A DNA stretch of 39,056 bases from Bordetella parapertussis (GCA_945872285.1 CAMBZR010000024.1:1-39056), one strand, 5' to 3'. Shown: positions 7,426-16,275, counted from the first letter of the stretch. Notes: generated from the sequence alone by a model not told the origin. Program-made: numbers and translations.

Positions 7426-7845
7426 GTGAACAAACAACTACAAGATCTAGACCAACTCGGAAATGTTTGCGTTGGTATTTTCCACAGAATTGCCCTTTTC
7501 GGCATCGGGGCCGCCACAGTGTGGGCAGCTGGGTGGACGTTTTTTGAACTTTTTCAAAAACATCATGCCTCAATTCAAGATCTTTTGCTGTTATTCATAT
7601 ATTTAGAAATCGGCGCTATGGTTGGCATTTATTTCAAGACAAACCACATGCCAGTTAGATTCTTGTTGTACATCGCCATCACTGCACTCACTCGACACAT
7701 GGTGGATATCATGAGCCACGTTCCCGTCAATATTAACGAGATGCTAGCGGTCGGCGCCACAACCCTAGCGATAGCAGTCGCTATCTTAATCATCCGCTAT
7801 ACAAGCACAAAGTTTTCTAACAATAATCAGAACGATATTAGCTGA
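7426..7845 (+). CDS. PsiE-family membrane protein
   Basis: A 139-residue inner-membrane protein with about four transmembrane segments, matching the phosphate-starvation-inducible PsiE family (PF06146) in LLLLFIYLEIGAMVGIYF and the following TNHMPVRFLLYIAITALTRH block. The role of PsiE is not established. I take the GTG at 7426 as start, 39 bases after the FolB-like gene. No pho box is evident upstream. The gene seems complete, unlike its flanking CBS and GDT1 remnants. Confidence 0.8.
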   Translation: MNKQLQDLDQLGNVCVGIFHRIALFGIGAATVWAAGWTFFELFQKHHASIQDLLLLFIYLEIGAMVGIYFKTNHMPVRFLLYIAITALTRHMVDIMSHVPVNINEMLAVGATTLAIAVAILIIRYTSTKFSNNNQNDIS

Positions 7846-7984
7846 CTATTTTTTGGCCCATATTAGGTGGCGCCGCTTATTGCTTATCCTGATCTTGATT
7901 AATACAAATTGAGAGATTATTTATGCCATACCTTCAAGTAGTGCCCCGGGCCACCATCTGAAACTGAAAAAACCCTGCGTTCGC

Positions 7985-8267
7985 GCTGGAGTTTTCGGTG
8001 CGACTCTGATCACCTTCTTCCTGGCCGAGATTGGCGACAAGACGCAGATCGCCACCGTCGCAATGGCCGCGCACTATGCATCGCCACTGCTGGTCGTGAT
8101 CGGCACGACTCTAGGCATGCTGATCGCTGACGCGCCTGTTGGTGTTTATTGGTGATAAGCTGGCGAACAAGATACCGATGCGAATGGTGCACCCTATCGC
8201 CGTCGCAATCTTTGTAGTGATGGGAGTTGCGACCCTGCTTAGCGCAGGATCGAAACTCGGGTTCTAA
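7985..8267 (+). pseudogene. Remnant of a TMEM165/GDT1-family transporter
   Basis: The sequence encodes AGVFGATLITFFLAEIGDKT, then QIATVAMAAHYASP and TTLGMLIADAPV, which is the second conserved repeat of the GDT1/UPF0016 family with its E-x-G-D-K-T motif. These are Mn/Ca transporters of about 190 residues. The frame then shifts by one base at about 8138-8142 and continues VFIGDKLANKIPMRMVHPIA to GVATLLSAGSKLGF and a TAA at 8265-8267. The first half of the gene, with the first E-x-G-D-K motif, is missing. Two lesions make this a pseudogene. I saw no yybP-ykoY-type Mn riboswitch upstream. Confidence 0.83.
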
Positions 8268-8338
8268 GACTCATTTTCGCGAATGGTTCGTCACAATCGT
8301 GTTTAAATCAGGAAAATAATAAAACCTAGGAGACTGAT

Positions 8339-9313
8339 ATGCCACTAACTAAAATAATCAAGCACATCGCCTTTGTTTCGGCCTTTTTAATCTCACCAGC
8401 CTCGGCACTCGCACAAGCCTACCCAACGCAAACGATAAAATTTATTGTCCCCGCGCCACCGGGGGGCGCAATTGATCTGATCGCACGCGTTCTTTCAGAA
8501 AAACTCACTGCTTCGCTTGGTCAGAGCGTGATTGTCGAAAACAAACCAGGCGCCTCAAGCAATATCGGTACTGATCTGGTGGCAAAAGCAGCGCCAGATG
8601 GCCACACCATCGGGATCGTGGCGGGCAGCCACAACATTAATAAATTTATCTTCAAGGATCTGCCTTTTGATCCCGAAAAAAGCTTCGAACCAATTATCTA
8701 TACGCACGTAGTGCCCTTGGTGTTTGCGATCAGTCCACAGATTCCAGCCAAAACCTTGCCTGAATTCATTAGCTGGATGAGGGCGAATCCAGATAAGGCC
8801 AAAGTCGCGACCTCAGGCCGCGGTAGCGCGCAAGACATGGCAGCCCTTATGTTTCGCACAGCGACCGGCTTAGACATGCTGCTCGTTCCATACAAAGGCT
8901 CCTCGGTCGCCCATCCTGATTTACTAGCTGGGCGCACGGCGCTATTTATCGACACCATCAGCGCCATTCAAACGCAAATCAAAGCGGGCACTGTCGGTGC
9001 TGTCGCCGTGTCAACGCTTAAACGTACGGCTGCTCTACCTGACCTACCTACTGCAGATGAACAGGGTTTAAAGGGCTATGACGCCAATACGAACGGTGGG
9101 TTACTGGCGCCGGCGGGCACCCCTAAGGCAATCATTAACAGACTGAACGCTGAAGTCAATGCAGCATTCAAGTTGCCTGATGTGAAGGCCAAGTTAAACG
9201 CGGCTGGCATCGAAATTCAAGGTGGCACCCCACAAGCGTACGCCGACTTAATCAAAGCCGATCTTGCTAAGTGGCGCAAGGTAGTTGAAGCGGCGGGGAT
9301 TAAGCCGGAGTAA
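8339..9313 (+). CDS. Bug-family (TctC-like) periplasmic receptor
   Basis: A 324-residue protein with a Sec signal ending near ALAQ at residue 28. The Bug fold starts at YPTQTIKFIVPAPPGGAIDLIAR and carries the ENKPGASSNIGTDLVAKAAPDG motif. Bug proteins bind small carboxylates and related compounds for tripartite tricarboxylate transporters. No tctA or tctB gene is in the window, so this is an orphan receptor here. A strong ribosome-binding site (TAGGAG) precedes ATG 8339. The cupin and amidohydrolase genes follow on the same strand, which suggests a shared catabolic role; the ligand could be the amidohydrolase substrate or product. Confidence 0.9.
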   Translation: MPLTKIIKHIAFVSAFLISPASALAQAYPTQTIKFIVPAPPGGAIDLIARVLSEKLTASLGQSVIVENKPGASSNIGTDLVAKAAPDGHTIGIVAGSHNINKFIFKDLPFDPEKSFEPIIYTHVVPLVFAISPQIPAKTLPEFISWMRANPDKAKVATSGRGSAQDMAALMFRTATGLDMLLVPYKGSSVAHPDLLAGRTALFIDTISAIQTQIKAGTVGAVAVSTLKRTAALPDLPTADEQGLKGYDANTNGGLLAPAGTPKAIINRLNAEVNAAFKLPDVKAKLNAAGIEIQGGTPQAYADLIKADLAKWRKVVEAAGIKPE

Positions 9314-9381
9314 GCACCGATGCGCTGTGGGCTCGAGCTACACAGACGGTAAAAACGAAACGAACTGGATAAAGGAAAAAG

Positions 9382-9888
9382 ATGAACCAAGTTCTTGAGA
9401 GCAGCCAAAGCATTGCCAATACCGTGAAGTTCAGTCTGCGAAACTTACCTTTACTCGACGGTGGCGCAACCATGGCAAGCCTTGGAAGTGCGCCCGCGCT
9501 ATGGGCTCACTCAAAAGTGTATTCAACCGGCGGGGAAAACGCACTGCATAGCCATGACATCGAAGACCACTGCTTTTTGATCTTGCAGGGCGAGGCGACC
9601 TTTAACTTCGGGGATGGTAGCTCAATGATTGCCCGTCAATTCGAAGGCGTGCTCTTACCCAGAGGCACCCAGTATCGGTTTACGGCCAACCCCGGCGACA
9701 ATCTGGTCATGTTTAGAGTGGGTGGTGCAAGTATTACTAATTACAAAGACGTTGACTCGTACGCTTTGCCGCGCGAAGCTGCAAAAAGCAGAAAATTTTC
9801 AGATGGTACGCAAGGCGATGCCTCGAAGGGTGGCGCACACTCAAGCCCCACCGTCTTTAAAACAGGGGCATTTTTTGCACCTGACTGA
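9382..9888 (+). CDS. Cupin-domain protein
   Basis: A 168-residue single-domain cupin. The first motif shows the metal-binding pattern in LHSHDIEDHCFLILQGEA, with His-x-His plus a downstream Glu and His. The second motif (LLPRGTQYRFTANPGDN) has PRG but a Tyr where the usual histidine sits, so metal binding may be altered. No signal peptide is visible. It lies between the Bug receptor and the amidohydrolase, with AAAGGAAAAAG before the ATG. It could be a small dioxygenase, an isomerase or a ligand sensor; I cannot choose between these. Confidence 0.82.
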   Translation: MNQVLESSQSIANTVKFSLRNLPLLDGGATMASLGSAPALWAHSKVYSTGGENALHSHDIEDHCFLILQGEATFNFGDGSSMIARQFEGVLLPRGTQYRFTANPGDNLVMFRVGGASITNYKDVDSYALPREAAKSRKFSDGTQGDASKGGAHSSPTVFKTGAFFAPD

Positions 9889-9967
9889 GATGTTGGATGG
9901 CAATACACTTTGGGTCAGCGTTGGGCACACGAGTGAATTCAGATCCTACTAAAGGAGAAAATTATTG

Positions 9968-11671
9968 ATGTATGAACTGATCATCAGAAACGCAAATTTA
10001 GCCGATGGCATGGGAAACCCACTGGTTAAAACCGATGTTGCTATCGGAGATAGACGTATCGTAAAAATCGGAAATATCACTGGATCGTCCAAAAACGAAG
10101 TCGATGCAATGGGACTGGTTCTTGCACCTGGCATTATCGATGTACATACTCATTACGATGCGCAACTCACTTGGGACTCAACTGCCTCGCCTTCGCCGGC
10201 GCTCGGCGTGACCACAGTGATTATTGGTAACTGTGGCTTTGGCATTGCACCGGCAACGCCAGACACTCGAGACCTCATCCTTGCAAATCTGTCGGAGGTC
10301 GAGGCAATGTCACTGGATTCGCTCAAGGCCGGTGTCGATTGGGATTTCGAAAGCTTTCCAGAGTTTCTTGCTATGCTGCGCCGCAAAGGCGCATACCCGA
10401 ATGTAGCGTGTTTCGCCTCGCACTCAGCGATGCGAACAGTCGTCATGAAAGAGGCAGGATCGCAACGAGCAGCAACGCCAGCAGAGCTAGAAAAAATGAC
10501 CACTATGTTTCGAGAAGCCATGCAAGCCGGTGCAATGGGCCTTGGCTCGTCGACCTTTGAAAATCACAACGGCCAGGGTGGTATTCCAGTCCCGTCCAGG
10601 CTCGCCGATGACGATGAATTTCGTGCCTTTGCGAAAGTCATGAGTGAGTTTAATCATGGCCTCACCGTCATTACCTGTGGCGATCGAACTTCGATTGAAT
10701 TTCTAGAAGAGCTTTCAAATATTAGTCGTCGTCCGGCAGTCTTTGCACCTTTGCTTCATTACAGCAATCAGCCAGACCGAGCAAAAAACCTGATGCATCG
10801 TTGCCAAGCGGCCCGAAGCCGCGGCGCTCTGGTCTATGCCCAAGCTTCATGCCAACCACTTAGCATGGACTTCACGCTAGAAAAGGCCTACCCCTTGATG
10901 ACGGTACAGCCTTGGTCAGAACTCAAACACGGTAATCACGATGCCATGATGGCATCGTTTTCTGATCCTGAATTTGCCCGGCGCATGCGCGATGCGCTGT
11001 CGAATCCGGATGGTGGACGTATCTTTAACGGCAACTGGGAACGCGTCGAGGTCACAATGACCGCGCTAGATAAAAATCAGAGCCTTGTCGGAAAAAATAT
11101 AGCGGCTATTGCTAAAGAGCGTAATGCCGATCCTGTAGAGGTCTTCTTGGGATTAGGCGTTGAGGAGAATTTGCAAACCACCTTCACCGCCAAGCTTCTT
11201 AATGTTGAAGAAGAAAGGGTCTGGGAATTACTGCAAGATCCGGGCAACATGGTTAGCTTGTCGGATGGAGGCGCGCACCTGACCTTTTTCTGCGATGCCG
11301 GTTTTGGAATGTACTTTTTGGGCCACTGGGTGCGTGAGCTTGGTAAGCTAGACCTTACCTCTGCCATCAAAAAACTGACTAGTGACGTCGCAGATATCTA
11401 TGGCTTGATCGATCGTGGTCGTCTCGTCGAAGGTGCCTTCGCTGACATGATTCTGTTTGATCCCAAGCAGATTGGGATATCCAACACACAGCGGCTAAAC
11501 GATTTACCCAGCGGCGCGACTCGCCTTGTTAGATCAGCACCAGGGCTACACACGGTTTGGGTCAATGGCGTGAGCGTCTACCATGACGGTGACTACACGA
11601 CGGTTAAACCTCCCGGTCAGATATTAACTGCATTTTCTGCCATACGGCCGCATGTCGCGATGGACCACTAA
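9968..11671 (+). CDS. N-acyl-D-amino-acid deacylase-like amidohydrolase
   Basis: A 567-residue metallohydrolase of the D-aminoacylase group (amidohydrolase superfamily). The metal motif HTHYD is at residues 60-64, the GNCG block with its conserved Cys at 87-90, and a late LSDGGAH aspartate block follows. Known relatives hydrolyse N-acyl-D-amino acids or other amide/cyclic ureide bonds in the cytoplasm. AAAGGAG at 9951-9957 serves either ATG 9968 or the TTG three bases upstream; I chose the ATG. It is the enzyme of the Bug-cupin-amidohydrolase run. The substrate is not predictable from motifs alone, and many annotated D-aminoacylases of this length are untested. Confidence 0.85.
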   Translation: MYELIIRNANLADGMGNPLVKTDVAIGDRRIVKIGNITGSSKNEVDAMGLVLAPGIIDVHTHYDAQLTWDSTASPSPALGVTTVIIGNCGFGIAPATPDTRDLILANLSEVEAMSLDSLKAGVDWDFESFPEFLAMLRRKGAYPNVACFASHSAMRTVVMKEAGSQRAATPAELEKMTTMFREAMQAGAMGLGSSTFENHNGQGGIPVPSRLADDDEFRAFAKVMSEFNHGLTVITCGDRTSIEFLEELSNISRRPAVFAPLLHYSNQPDRAKNLMHRCQAARSRGALVYAQASCQPLSMDFTLEKAYPLMTVQPWSELKHGNHDAMMASFSDPEFARRMRDALSNPDGGRIFNGNWERVEVTMTALDKNQSLVGKNIAAIAKERNADPVEVFLGLGVEENLQTTFTAKLLNVEEERVWELLQDPGNMVSLSDGGAHLTFFCDAGFGMYFLGHWVRELGKLDLTSAIKKLTSDVADIYGLIDRGRLVEGAFADMILFDPKQIGISNTQRLNDLPSGATRLVRSAPGLHTVWVNGVSVYHDGDYTTVKPPGQILTAFSAIRPHVAMDH

Positions 11672-11682
11672 GATGAGTCTTA

Positions 11683-11714
11683 TTCGGACTCCTGTTGATT
11701 CGGATTCCTGTTGA
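11683..11714. repeat. Two tandem 16-base repeats
   Basis: TTCGGACTCCTGTTGA is followed directly by TTCGGATTCCTGTTGA, with one C/T difference. The pair begins 11 bases after the amidohydrolase stop, in the 155-base gap before the dehalogenase gene. It could be slippage duplication or a paired direct-repeat binding site. Confidence 0.7.
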
Positions 11715-11826
11715 ATTGGGCACTTGTCACACAGCACGCATTAGTGGCCGGGTACATATCGTCATCGAGGGTCATGTCAGTATCTAAGACATCATCTGTT
11801 GAGATAAAGCAATCAAGAAAAATTTC

Positions 11827-12519
11827 ATGAAAATAAAAGCTGTAGTTTTTGATGCCTACGGAACACTGTTCGACGTGTATTCAATTCAAGTGTTAGCTGA
11901 CACGCTCTACCCAGGCCAGGGGTCTGATATCGCAGTGAAGTGGCGCGACAAGCAAATTGAATACACGCGGTTGATTACGCAATCAGATCCGCACAACGCC
12001 CTGGGTAGCCAGTACTATCGGCCGTTTTGGGAATTAACGCGTTTGTCATTAGAGTACACGTTAGACCGCCTCAAACTAGACCGCGCATCTCGTCAAGTTG
12101 AAAAACTACTACAACAATATGCCCACCTCACGCCATTTAAAGAAAATCTGGCTGTGCTTAAAAAGATCAAAAGCATGGGTCTCACGACTGCCATACTCTC
12201 AAATGGCAGTATGGATATGCTGACTTCAGCGGTCAAGAGCGCAGGGATGCAAGACGTTTTAGACCACATCATCTCCGTCGATCCTATTCGCCTGTTCAAG
12301 ACGTCTCCCGAAAGTTACGGGCTTGTCCAACAGACCATCGCGGTCAACAAAGATGAAGTGCTGTTTGTATCCAGCAATTCGTGGGATGCGTTAGGTGCCA
12401 CCTGGTTTGGCTTCACCACGCATTGGGTCAATCGCCAAGGCTTGCCGTTTGAAGCCTTATCTCCGCAGCCGCATTTTTCAGGCTCAGATCTCACTTCGGT
12501 GTTGGCTTCGCTTTGTTAG
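11827..12519 (+). CDS. HAD-superfamily 2-haloacid dehalogenase-like protein
   Basis: A 230-residue cytoplasmic HAD protein of the type II haloacid dehalogenase group, which hydrolyses L-2-haloacids to D-2-hydroxyacids. It has the nucleophile D9 in FDAYGTLFDV, R40, the SNG block at 125-127, K158, Y164 and S182-x-N184-x-x-D187. These positions fit the residues known from L-2-haloacid dehalogenases, so activity of that kind is plausible. The start ATG follows AAGAAAAATTTC, a weak ribosome-binding site. It could alternatively act on another small phosphorylated or halogenated acid. It is separated from the amidohydrolase by the tandem repeat and need not share its operon. Confidence 0.85.
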   Translation: MKIKAVVFDAYGTLFDVYSIQVLADTLYPGQGSDIAVKWRDKQIEYTRLITQSDPHNALGSQYYRPFWELTRLSLEYTLDRLKLDRASRQVEKLLQQYAHLTPFKENLAVLKKIKSMGLTTAILSNGSMDMLTSAVKSAGMQDVLDHIISVDPIRLFKTSPESYGLVQQTIAVNKDEVLFVSSNSWDALGATWFGFTTHWVNRQGLPFEALSPQPHFSGSDLTSVLASLC

Positions 12520-12534
12520 GCTGGTGAAGCAGTC

Positions 12535-12569
12535 AATCGAGCGAGAGTTTCGCGGGCTCAGGCTCGATT
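12535..12569 (+). terminator. Weak candidate terminator hairpin
   Basis: AATCGAGC and GCTCGATT are exact inverted repeats of eight bases separated by 19 bases, starting 16 bases after the dehalogenase stop. Only a short T-run follows, so termination strength is doubtful. Confidence 0.3.
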
Positions 12570-12762
12570 TGCTGGCGCCGGATCGACGTCAGCAGCGAAG
12601 GGTTAAAACCAATTGATTTTTGATCAAATATTTACAACACTGGCACTTAGAAGTACTATAAAAAAACGACACCAAACTGAGATCGAATCGGCCGAGCCTG
12701 TGTCGCTTTGCGCTTGTTAGTGATTTTTAATACTTGATTTATCCGAACATAAGGGTGCGCCG

Positions 12763-13302
12763 ATGAAGGCTCTACTTTCTCTTTCGCAGGCAATTGATCG
12801 GGTAACCGATTTTTTTGCGGTCTTTGCTCAATGGGCTGTACTTGCTGCTTGTCTGATTAGTGCAAGTAATGCTGTGGTGCGGTATACCGCTGACTACAGC
12901 TCGAATGCCTTTCTAGAAGTTCAGTGGTATCTCTTTTCTGCCTGTGTCATGTTAGGTGCGGCGCAAGTCCTTCGTGTCAATGAGCATGTGAGGGTAGATG
13001 TTTTTTATGGACGCTACTCAGGCCGCGCTCAAGCGCTCTTTGATTTGTTTGGATTGACGCTCTTTTTGCTGCCTGTGATGATCGTAATGATTTATTACTC
13101 TTGGCCGCTTTTTTGGAAAATGTTTTTAAGTGGAGAAATGTCGAGTAACGCTGGCGGTCTCATCCGATGGCCAGCAATGTTGATGTTGCCGCTGGGCTTC
13201 GTTCTGGTATTGCTTCAGGGATTTTCTGAAATTATCAAACGCGTCGCGTGGCTGAACGATCGCTATGACGGTGAATTTCATTACGAAAGGCCACTGCAAT
13301 GA
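12763..13302 (+). CDS. TRAP transporter small permease (DctQ-type)
   Basis: A 179-residue inner-membrane protein with four hydrophobic segments and the DctQ signature region (LEVQWYLFSACVMLGAAQVL, around residues 48-67). In TRAP systems it partners the large permease for Na+-driven uptake of organic acids. It starts with ATG 12763 after a 243-base gap with an AT-rich segment at about 12610-12670, and overlaps the large permease gene by four bases (ATGA). The order small-then-large permease with a TakP-like receptor nearby fits a 2-oxoacid or related monocarboxylate importer. Confidence 0.9.
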   Translation: MKALLSLSQAIDRVTDFFAVFAQWAVLAACLISASNAVVRYTADYSSNAFLEVQWYLFSACVMLGAAQVLRVNEHVRVDVFYGRYSGRAQALFDLFGLTLFLLPVMIVMIYYSWPLFWKMFLSGEMSSNAGGLIRWPAMLMLPLGFVLVLLQGFSEIIKRVAWLNDRYDGEFHYERPLQ

Positions 13303-14756
13303 CAATGGAAAATTTTGCACCTCTGATGTTCGGAGGCCTAATCTTTACGTTGGTTTTAGGCTTTCCTGTTGCGTTCTCCCTCTCGGCGCTTGGGTTAGCC
13401 TGTGGGTTCTTTGCAGTTTACATGGAGTGGTTTCCGGTCGCTTTTATGTCGGCCTTGCCTTTAAATGTCTTTGGCATTTTGTCGAATGACTTATTGTTGG
13501 CGATTCCCTTCTTTACCTTCATGGGAACAATCTTAGAGAAATGCGGTTTAGCCGAAGACATGCTGGATTCGATGGGGCAATTGTTCGGATCGGTGCGTGG
13601 TGGTATCGGATATTCGGTCATTATTGTTGGGTTTATTCTTGGTGCGATCACCGGAACCGTGGCGGGTCAAGTGATTGCCATGGCAATGATTTCATTGCCG
13701 GTCATGATGCGCTGGGGTTACAACGTGCGCTACGCGACTGGCGTACTGGCAGCCTCAGGAACGATCACACAGCTGGTGCCGCCCTCGCTGGTGTTGATTG
13801 TCTTGGCCGACCAACTGGGGCAGTCAGTAGGTGACATGTATAAGGGCGCTTGGGGTCCCTCTATCTTGCAAGTTCTTCTTTTTGCCCTCTACACCTTCAT
13901 ACTTTCGCGCTTTAGGCCAGATCATGTACCAGGCTTACCCAAAGAGGCGCGTACGCTTCATGGTTGGGCCTTGTGGGGTAAGTGTCTTCGCGGCATCGTT
14001 CCCTCAGCTGTTTTGATTTTTACTGTGTTGGGTAGCATGGGCGGGCTACCTGGCCTGAACACTGCAATTGCTACACCGACCGAAGCTGGTGCAATGGGTG
14101 CGGTCGGTTCGTTAATTTTGGCTGCTTTTCACAAAAGACTGAATTGGTCTTTGATGCGAGAGGCGATGCTTGGAACCATGCGCTTGACGGCAATGGTTGT
14201 TTTCATCCTGATTGGTTCGCGTGTATTTTCTTTGGTGTTTCAGGGTGTCGATGGGGGGAAATGGGTCGAACACCTTCTGTCTAATTTACCCGGTGGCCAG
14301 ATCGGCTTTTTATTCGTTGTTAATATTTTTATATTCTTCTTGGCTTTTTTCTTAGATTTTTTTGAGATCGCTTTTATTATCTTACCCCTGTTAGGCCCGG
14401 TGGCAGCAAAACTGGGGATCAACGGCATCTGGTTTGGTGTCTTACTCTGCGTCAATATGCAAACGAGCTTTATGCATCCGCCTTTTGGCTTTGCACTGTT
14501 CTATCTAAGAGGGATTGCGGATACGCTCTACAAAAATAAGGCGTTGCCGCGCAAGATTGAATCTACTGATATTTATCTTGGTGCGATTCCGTGGGTCATT
14601 ATGCAACTCATCTTGGTGGTGATTGTCATATTTTTTCCACAGACCGTAACTGTATTTCTAGATAAAGAGGTGACGTTGGATCTCGGTCGGGCAGAGCAGC
14701 AGCTTGAACAATTGGGTAGAGAGCGGAGCGAGAAGCCTCCAGCAACAATGAATTGA
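13299..14756 (+). CDS. TRAP transporter large permease (DctM-type)
   Basis: A 485-residue protein with many transmembrane segments and DctM features: LAIPFFTFMGTILEKCGLAE, GAITGTVAGQVIAMAMISLP and QLVPPSLVLIVLADQLGQSV. It is longer than the common DctM of about 430 residues, in the range seen for the 2-oxoacid/TakM type. The extra length is mainly a central segment around residues 205-245 and a charged C-terminal tail. The start is the ATG of the ATGA overlap; ATG 13305 is an alternative. The gene runs into a strong terminator at once. Confidence 0.9.
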   Translation: MTMENFAPLMFGGLIFTLVLGFPVAFSLSALGLACGFFAVYMEWFPVAFMSALPLNVFGILSNDLLLAIPFFTFMGTILEKCGLAEDMLDSMGQLFGSVRGGIGYSVIIVGFILGAITGTVAGQVIAMAMISLPVMMRWGYNVRYATGVLAASGTITQLVPPSLVLIVLADQLGQSVGDMYKGAWGPSILQVLLFALYTFILSRFRPDHVPGLPKEARTLHGWALWGKCLRGIVPSAVLIFTVLGSMGGLPGLNTAIATPTEAGAMGAVGSLILAAFHKRLNWSLMREAMLGTMRLTAMVVFILIGSRVFSLVFQGVDGGKWVEHLLSNLPGGQIGFLFVVNIFIFFLAFFLDFFEIAFIILPLLGPVAAKLGINGIWFGVLLCVNMQTSFMHPPFGFALFYLRGIADTLYKNKALPRKIESTDIYLGAIPWVIMQLILVVIVIFFPQTVTVFLDKEVTLDLGRAEQQLEQLGRERSEKPPATMN

Positions 14757-14757
14757 A

Positions 14758-14794
14758 AAAAATCGTGCAAGAGAAAAACTCTTGCACGATTTTT
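14758..14794. terminator. Strong bidirectional terminator between convergent genes
   Basis: A perfect 16-base-pair stem (14758-14773 with 14779-14794) closes an AAAAA loop. The stem starts with A bases and ends in TTTT, so on each strand the hairpin runs into a T tract. It sits between the end of the large permease and the end of the convergent receptor gene and should stop transcription from both sides. Confidence 0.88.
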
Positions 14795-14851
14795 GTAGTA
14801 CGGTGCAGAGACGCGATCTTTTACAATTAGATCGCCCTAGAGTTTATGCTT

Positions 14852-15934
14852 TTAAAGTTTTGCTGCTTGCATGTAATCATCAAACGCAGCCTCTGCAAAG
14901 CGGAACCACAGGTTTCCATTGCGTCGAAACTCAGAATAGTCAGCATACATTTTCTTCCATGCTGGATTTTTATCTGATAATTCGTTATATAAGGCCATCG
15001 ACTCTTTGAACGCGAGGTCCATAACGTCTTTGGGGAATTTAAATAATTTTGCACCGCCAGCAACTAAGCGCTTCAATGCGGCAGGGTTCAACGCATCATA
15101 CTTGGCCAACATATTTTGCTGAGCCATACTGGCAGCACACGCCACGATGGCTTTGTACTCGGGCGTCAGCGCATCATAGGCTTTTTGATTTACAAATAAA
15201 TCAGTGAGCGGACCGCCCTCCCACCAACCTGGATACGCGTAAAACGGCGCGACTTTATTGAACCCAAGTTTTTCATCGTCGTAAGGGCCGACCCACTCGG
15301 CCGCGTCGATCGTGCCTTTTTCTAGAGCCTGATAAATTTCACCGCCTGGGATATTCTGCGCGACACCGCCCATGCGTTCAACCACTTTTCCAGCAAAGCC
15401 TCCAACACGAAATTTTAAGCCTTTAAAATCAGCTACAGATTTAATTTCTTTGCGAAACCATCCGCCCATCTGAGCCCCCGTGCAACCCATCGGAAAATTA
15501 ACGATGTTATACGCGGCATAAAATTCACGGGTTAGCTTCATTCCGTTGCCTTCGTACATCCAGGCGTTCATCAGACGCGTATTCAATCCAAACGGAATTG
15601 CGGTGCCCATCGCAAAGGTTTCGTCCTTACCAAAAAAGTAATAGGCGGCAGTACTTGCGCATTCAATCGTTTGATTTTGAACGGCATCCACAACACCGAA
15701 GGCAGGCACGAGTTCGCCTGGAGCATGGCATGAAACCACAAATTTTCCACCGGTCATATCGCTGACATGCTTGGCAAACACCTCGGAGGCGCCGTATAGC
15801 GTATCAAGAGACTTTGGAAAACTTGATGACAAGCGCCAACGCACGTTTGCTTGTGCATGGACAATGGCGGGCGTACTGATAGAAGCAATGACGCCAGCCA
15901 AGCCTGCGCCCTTGATAACTGAACGACGATCCAT
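14852..15934 (-). CDS. TRAP transporter substrate-binding protein (TakP-like)
   Basis: A 360-residue exported receptor. I start it at MDRRSVIKGAGLAG, a twin-arginine-type signal ending near VHAQ, with GGAGAAAAAC just upstream; an earlier in-frame start at 15991 has no support. The mature part is DctP-like with the GGEIYQALEKGTIDAAEWVG block followed by PYDDEKLGF, as in receptors that bind 2-oxo-monocarboxylates, lactate or mannitol-type ligands. It is most likely the receptor for the convergent DctQM permeases. Having receptor and permeases on opposite strands means they are transcribed separately, which is unusual for TRAP systems. Confidence 0.88.
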   Translation of the reverse strand: MDRRSVIKGAGLAGVIASISTPAIVHAQANVRWRLSSSFPKSLDTLYGASEVFAKHVSDMTGGKFVVSCHAPGELVPAFGVVDAVQNQTIECASTAAYYFFGKDETFAMGTAIPFGLNTRLMNAWMYEGNGMKLTREFYAAYNIVNFPMGCTGAQMGGWFRKEIKSVADFKGLKFRVGGFAGKVVERMGGVAQNIPGGEIYQALEKGTIDAAEWVGPYDDEKLGFNKVAPFYAYPGWWEGGPLTDLFVNQKAYDALTPEYKAIVACAASMAQQNMLAKYDALNPAALKRLVAGGAKLFKFPKDVMDLAFKESMALYNELSDKNPAWKKMYADYSEFRRNGNLWFRFAEAAFDDYMQAAKL

Positions 15935-16275
15935 GTTTTTCTCCAAACTTAATTGTTTTTGATGACGAGTTATTTGGACTACGGTGAGCAAACTGAGGCG
16001 ATCTAAAAGCCTTAACGCCCAAGCTTTGCCTATTATGGAGGCAAACGGATCAGATGAATACAGACAATTAGTCGGGATTACCCCAAGTCCAAGTATGTTT
16101 TTAAGCTAAATGTCGCAACACAAGAGCTTGTCGAGCCACTAGTCCGACTTGAGTCGGGCGTCTTGGCTTAGGCTCTCAATGTCCTCACCAGAACTAGCAA
16201 AAAATAAACGACTCAGTTTGCTTCTCGAATCAGGCTATAACAGTAGTCGGCATCAAAATCTAAAAGGGGGAGATA
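15935..16275. other. 341-base divergent intergenic region with an operator-like palindrome
   Basis: No gene is visible. The region must hold the promoters for the TRAP receptor (minus) and the next Bug receptor (plus). CCGACT and AGTCGG form an inverted repeat with a TG centre at 16144-16157. A TATAAC lies at 16235-16240, 35 bases before the Bug start, without a good -35. A GGGGGAG stretch at 16265-16271 serves as ribosome-binding site for that gene. Confidence 0.55.

Noticed and set aside
7846..7984. Mn-sensing yybP-ykoY riboswitch before the GDT1 remnant
   Set aside because: This would fit the gene family, but I could not align the conserved riboswitch core with this stretch.
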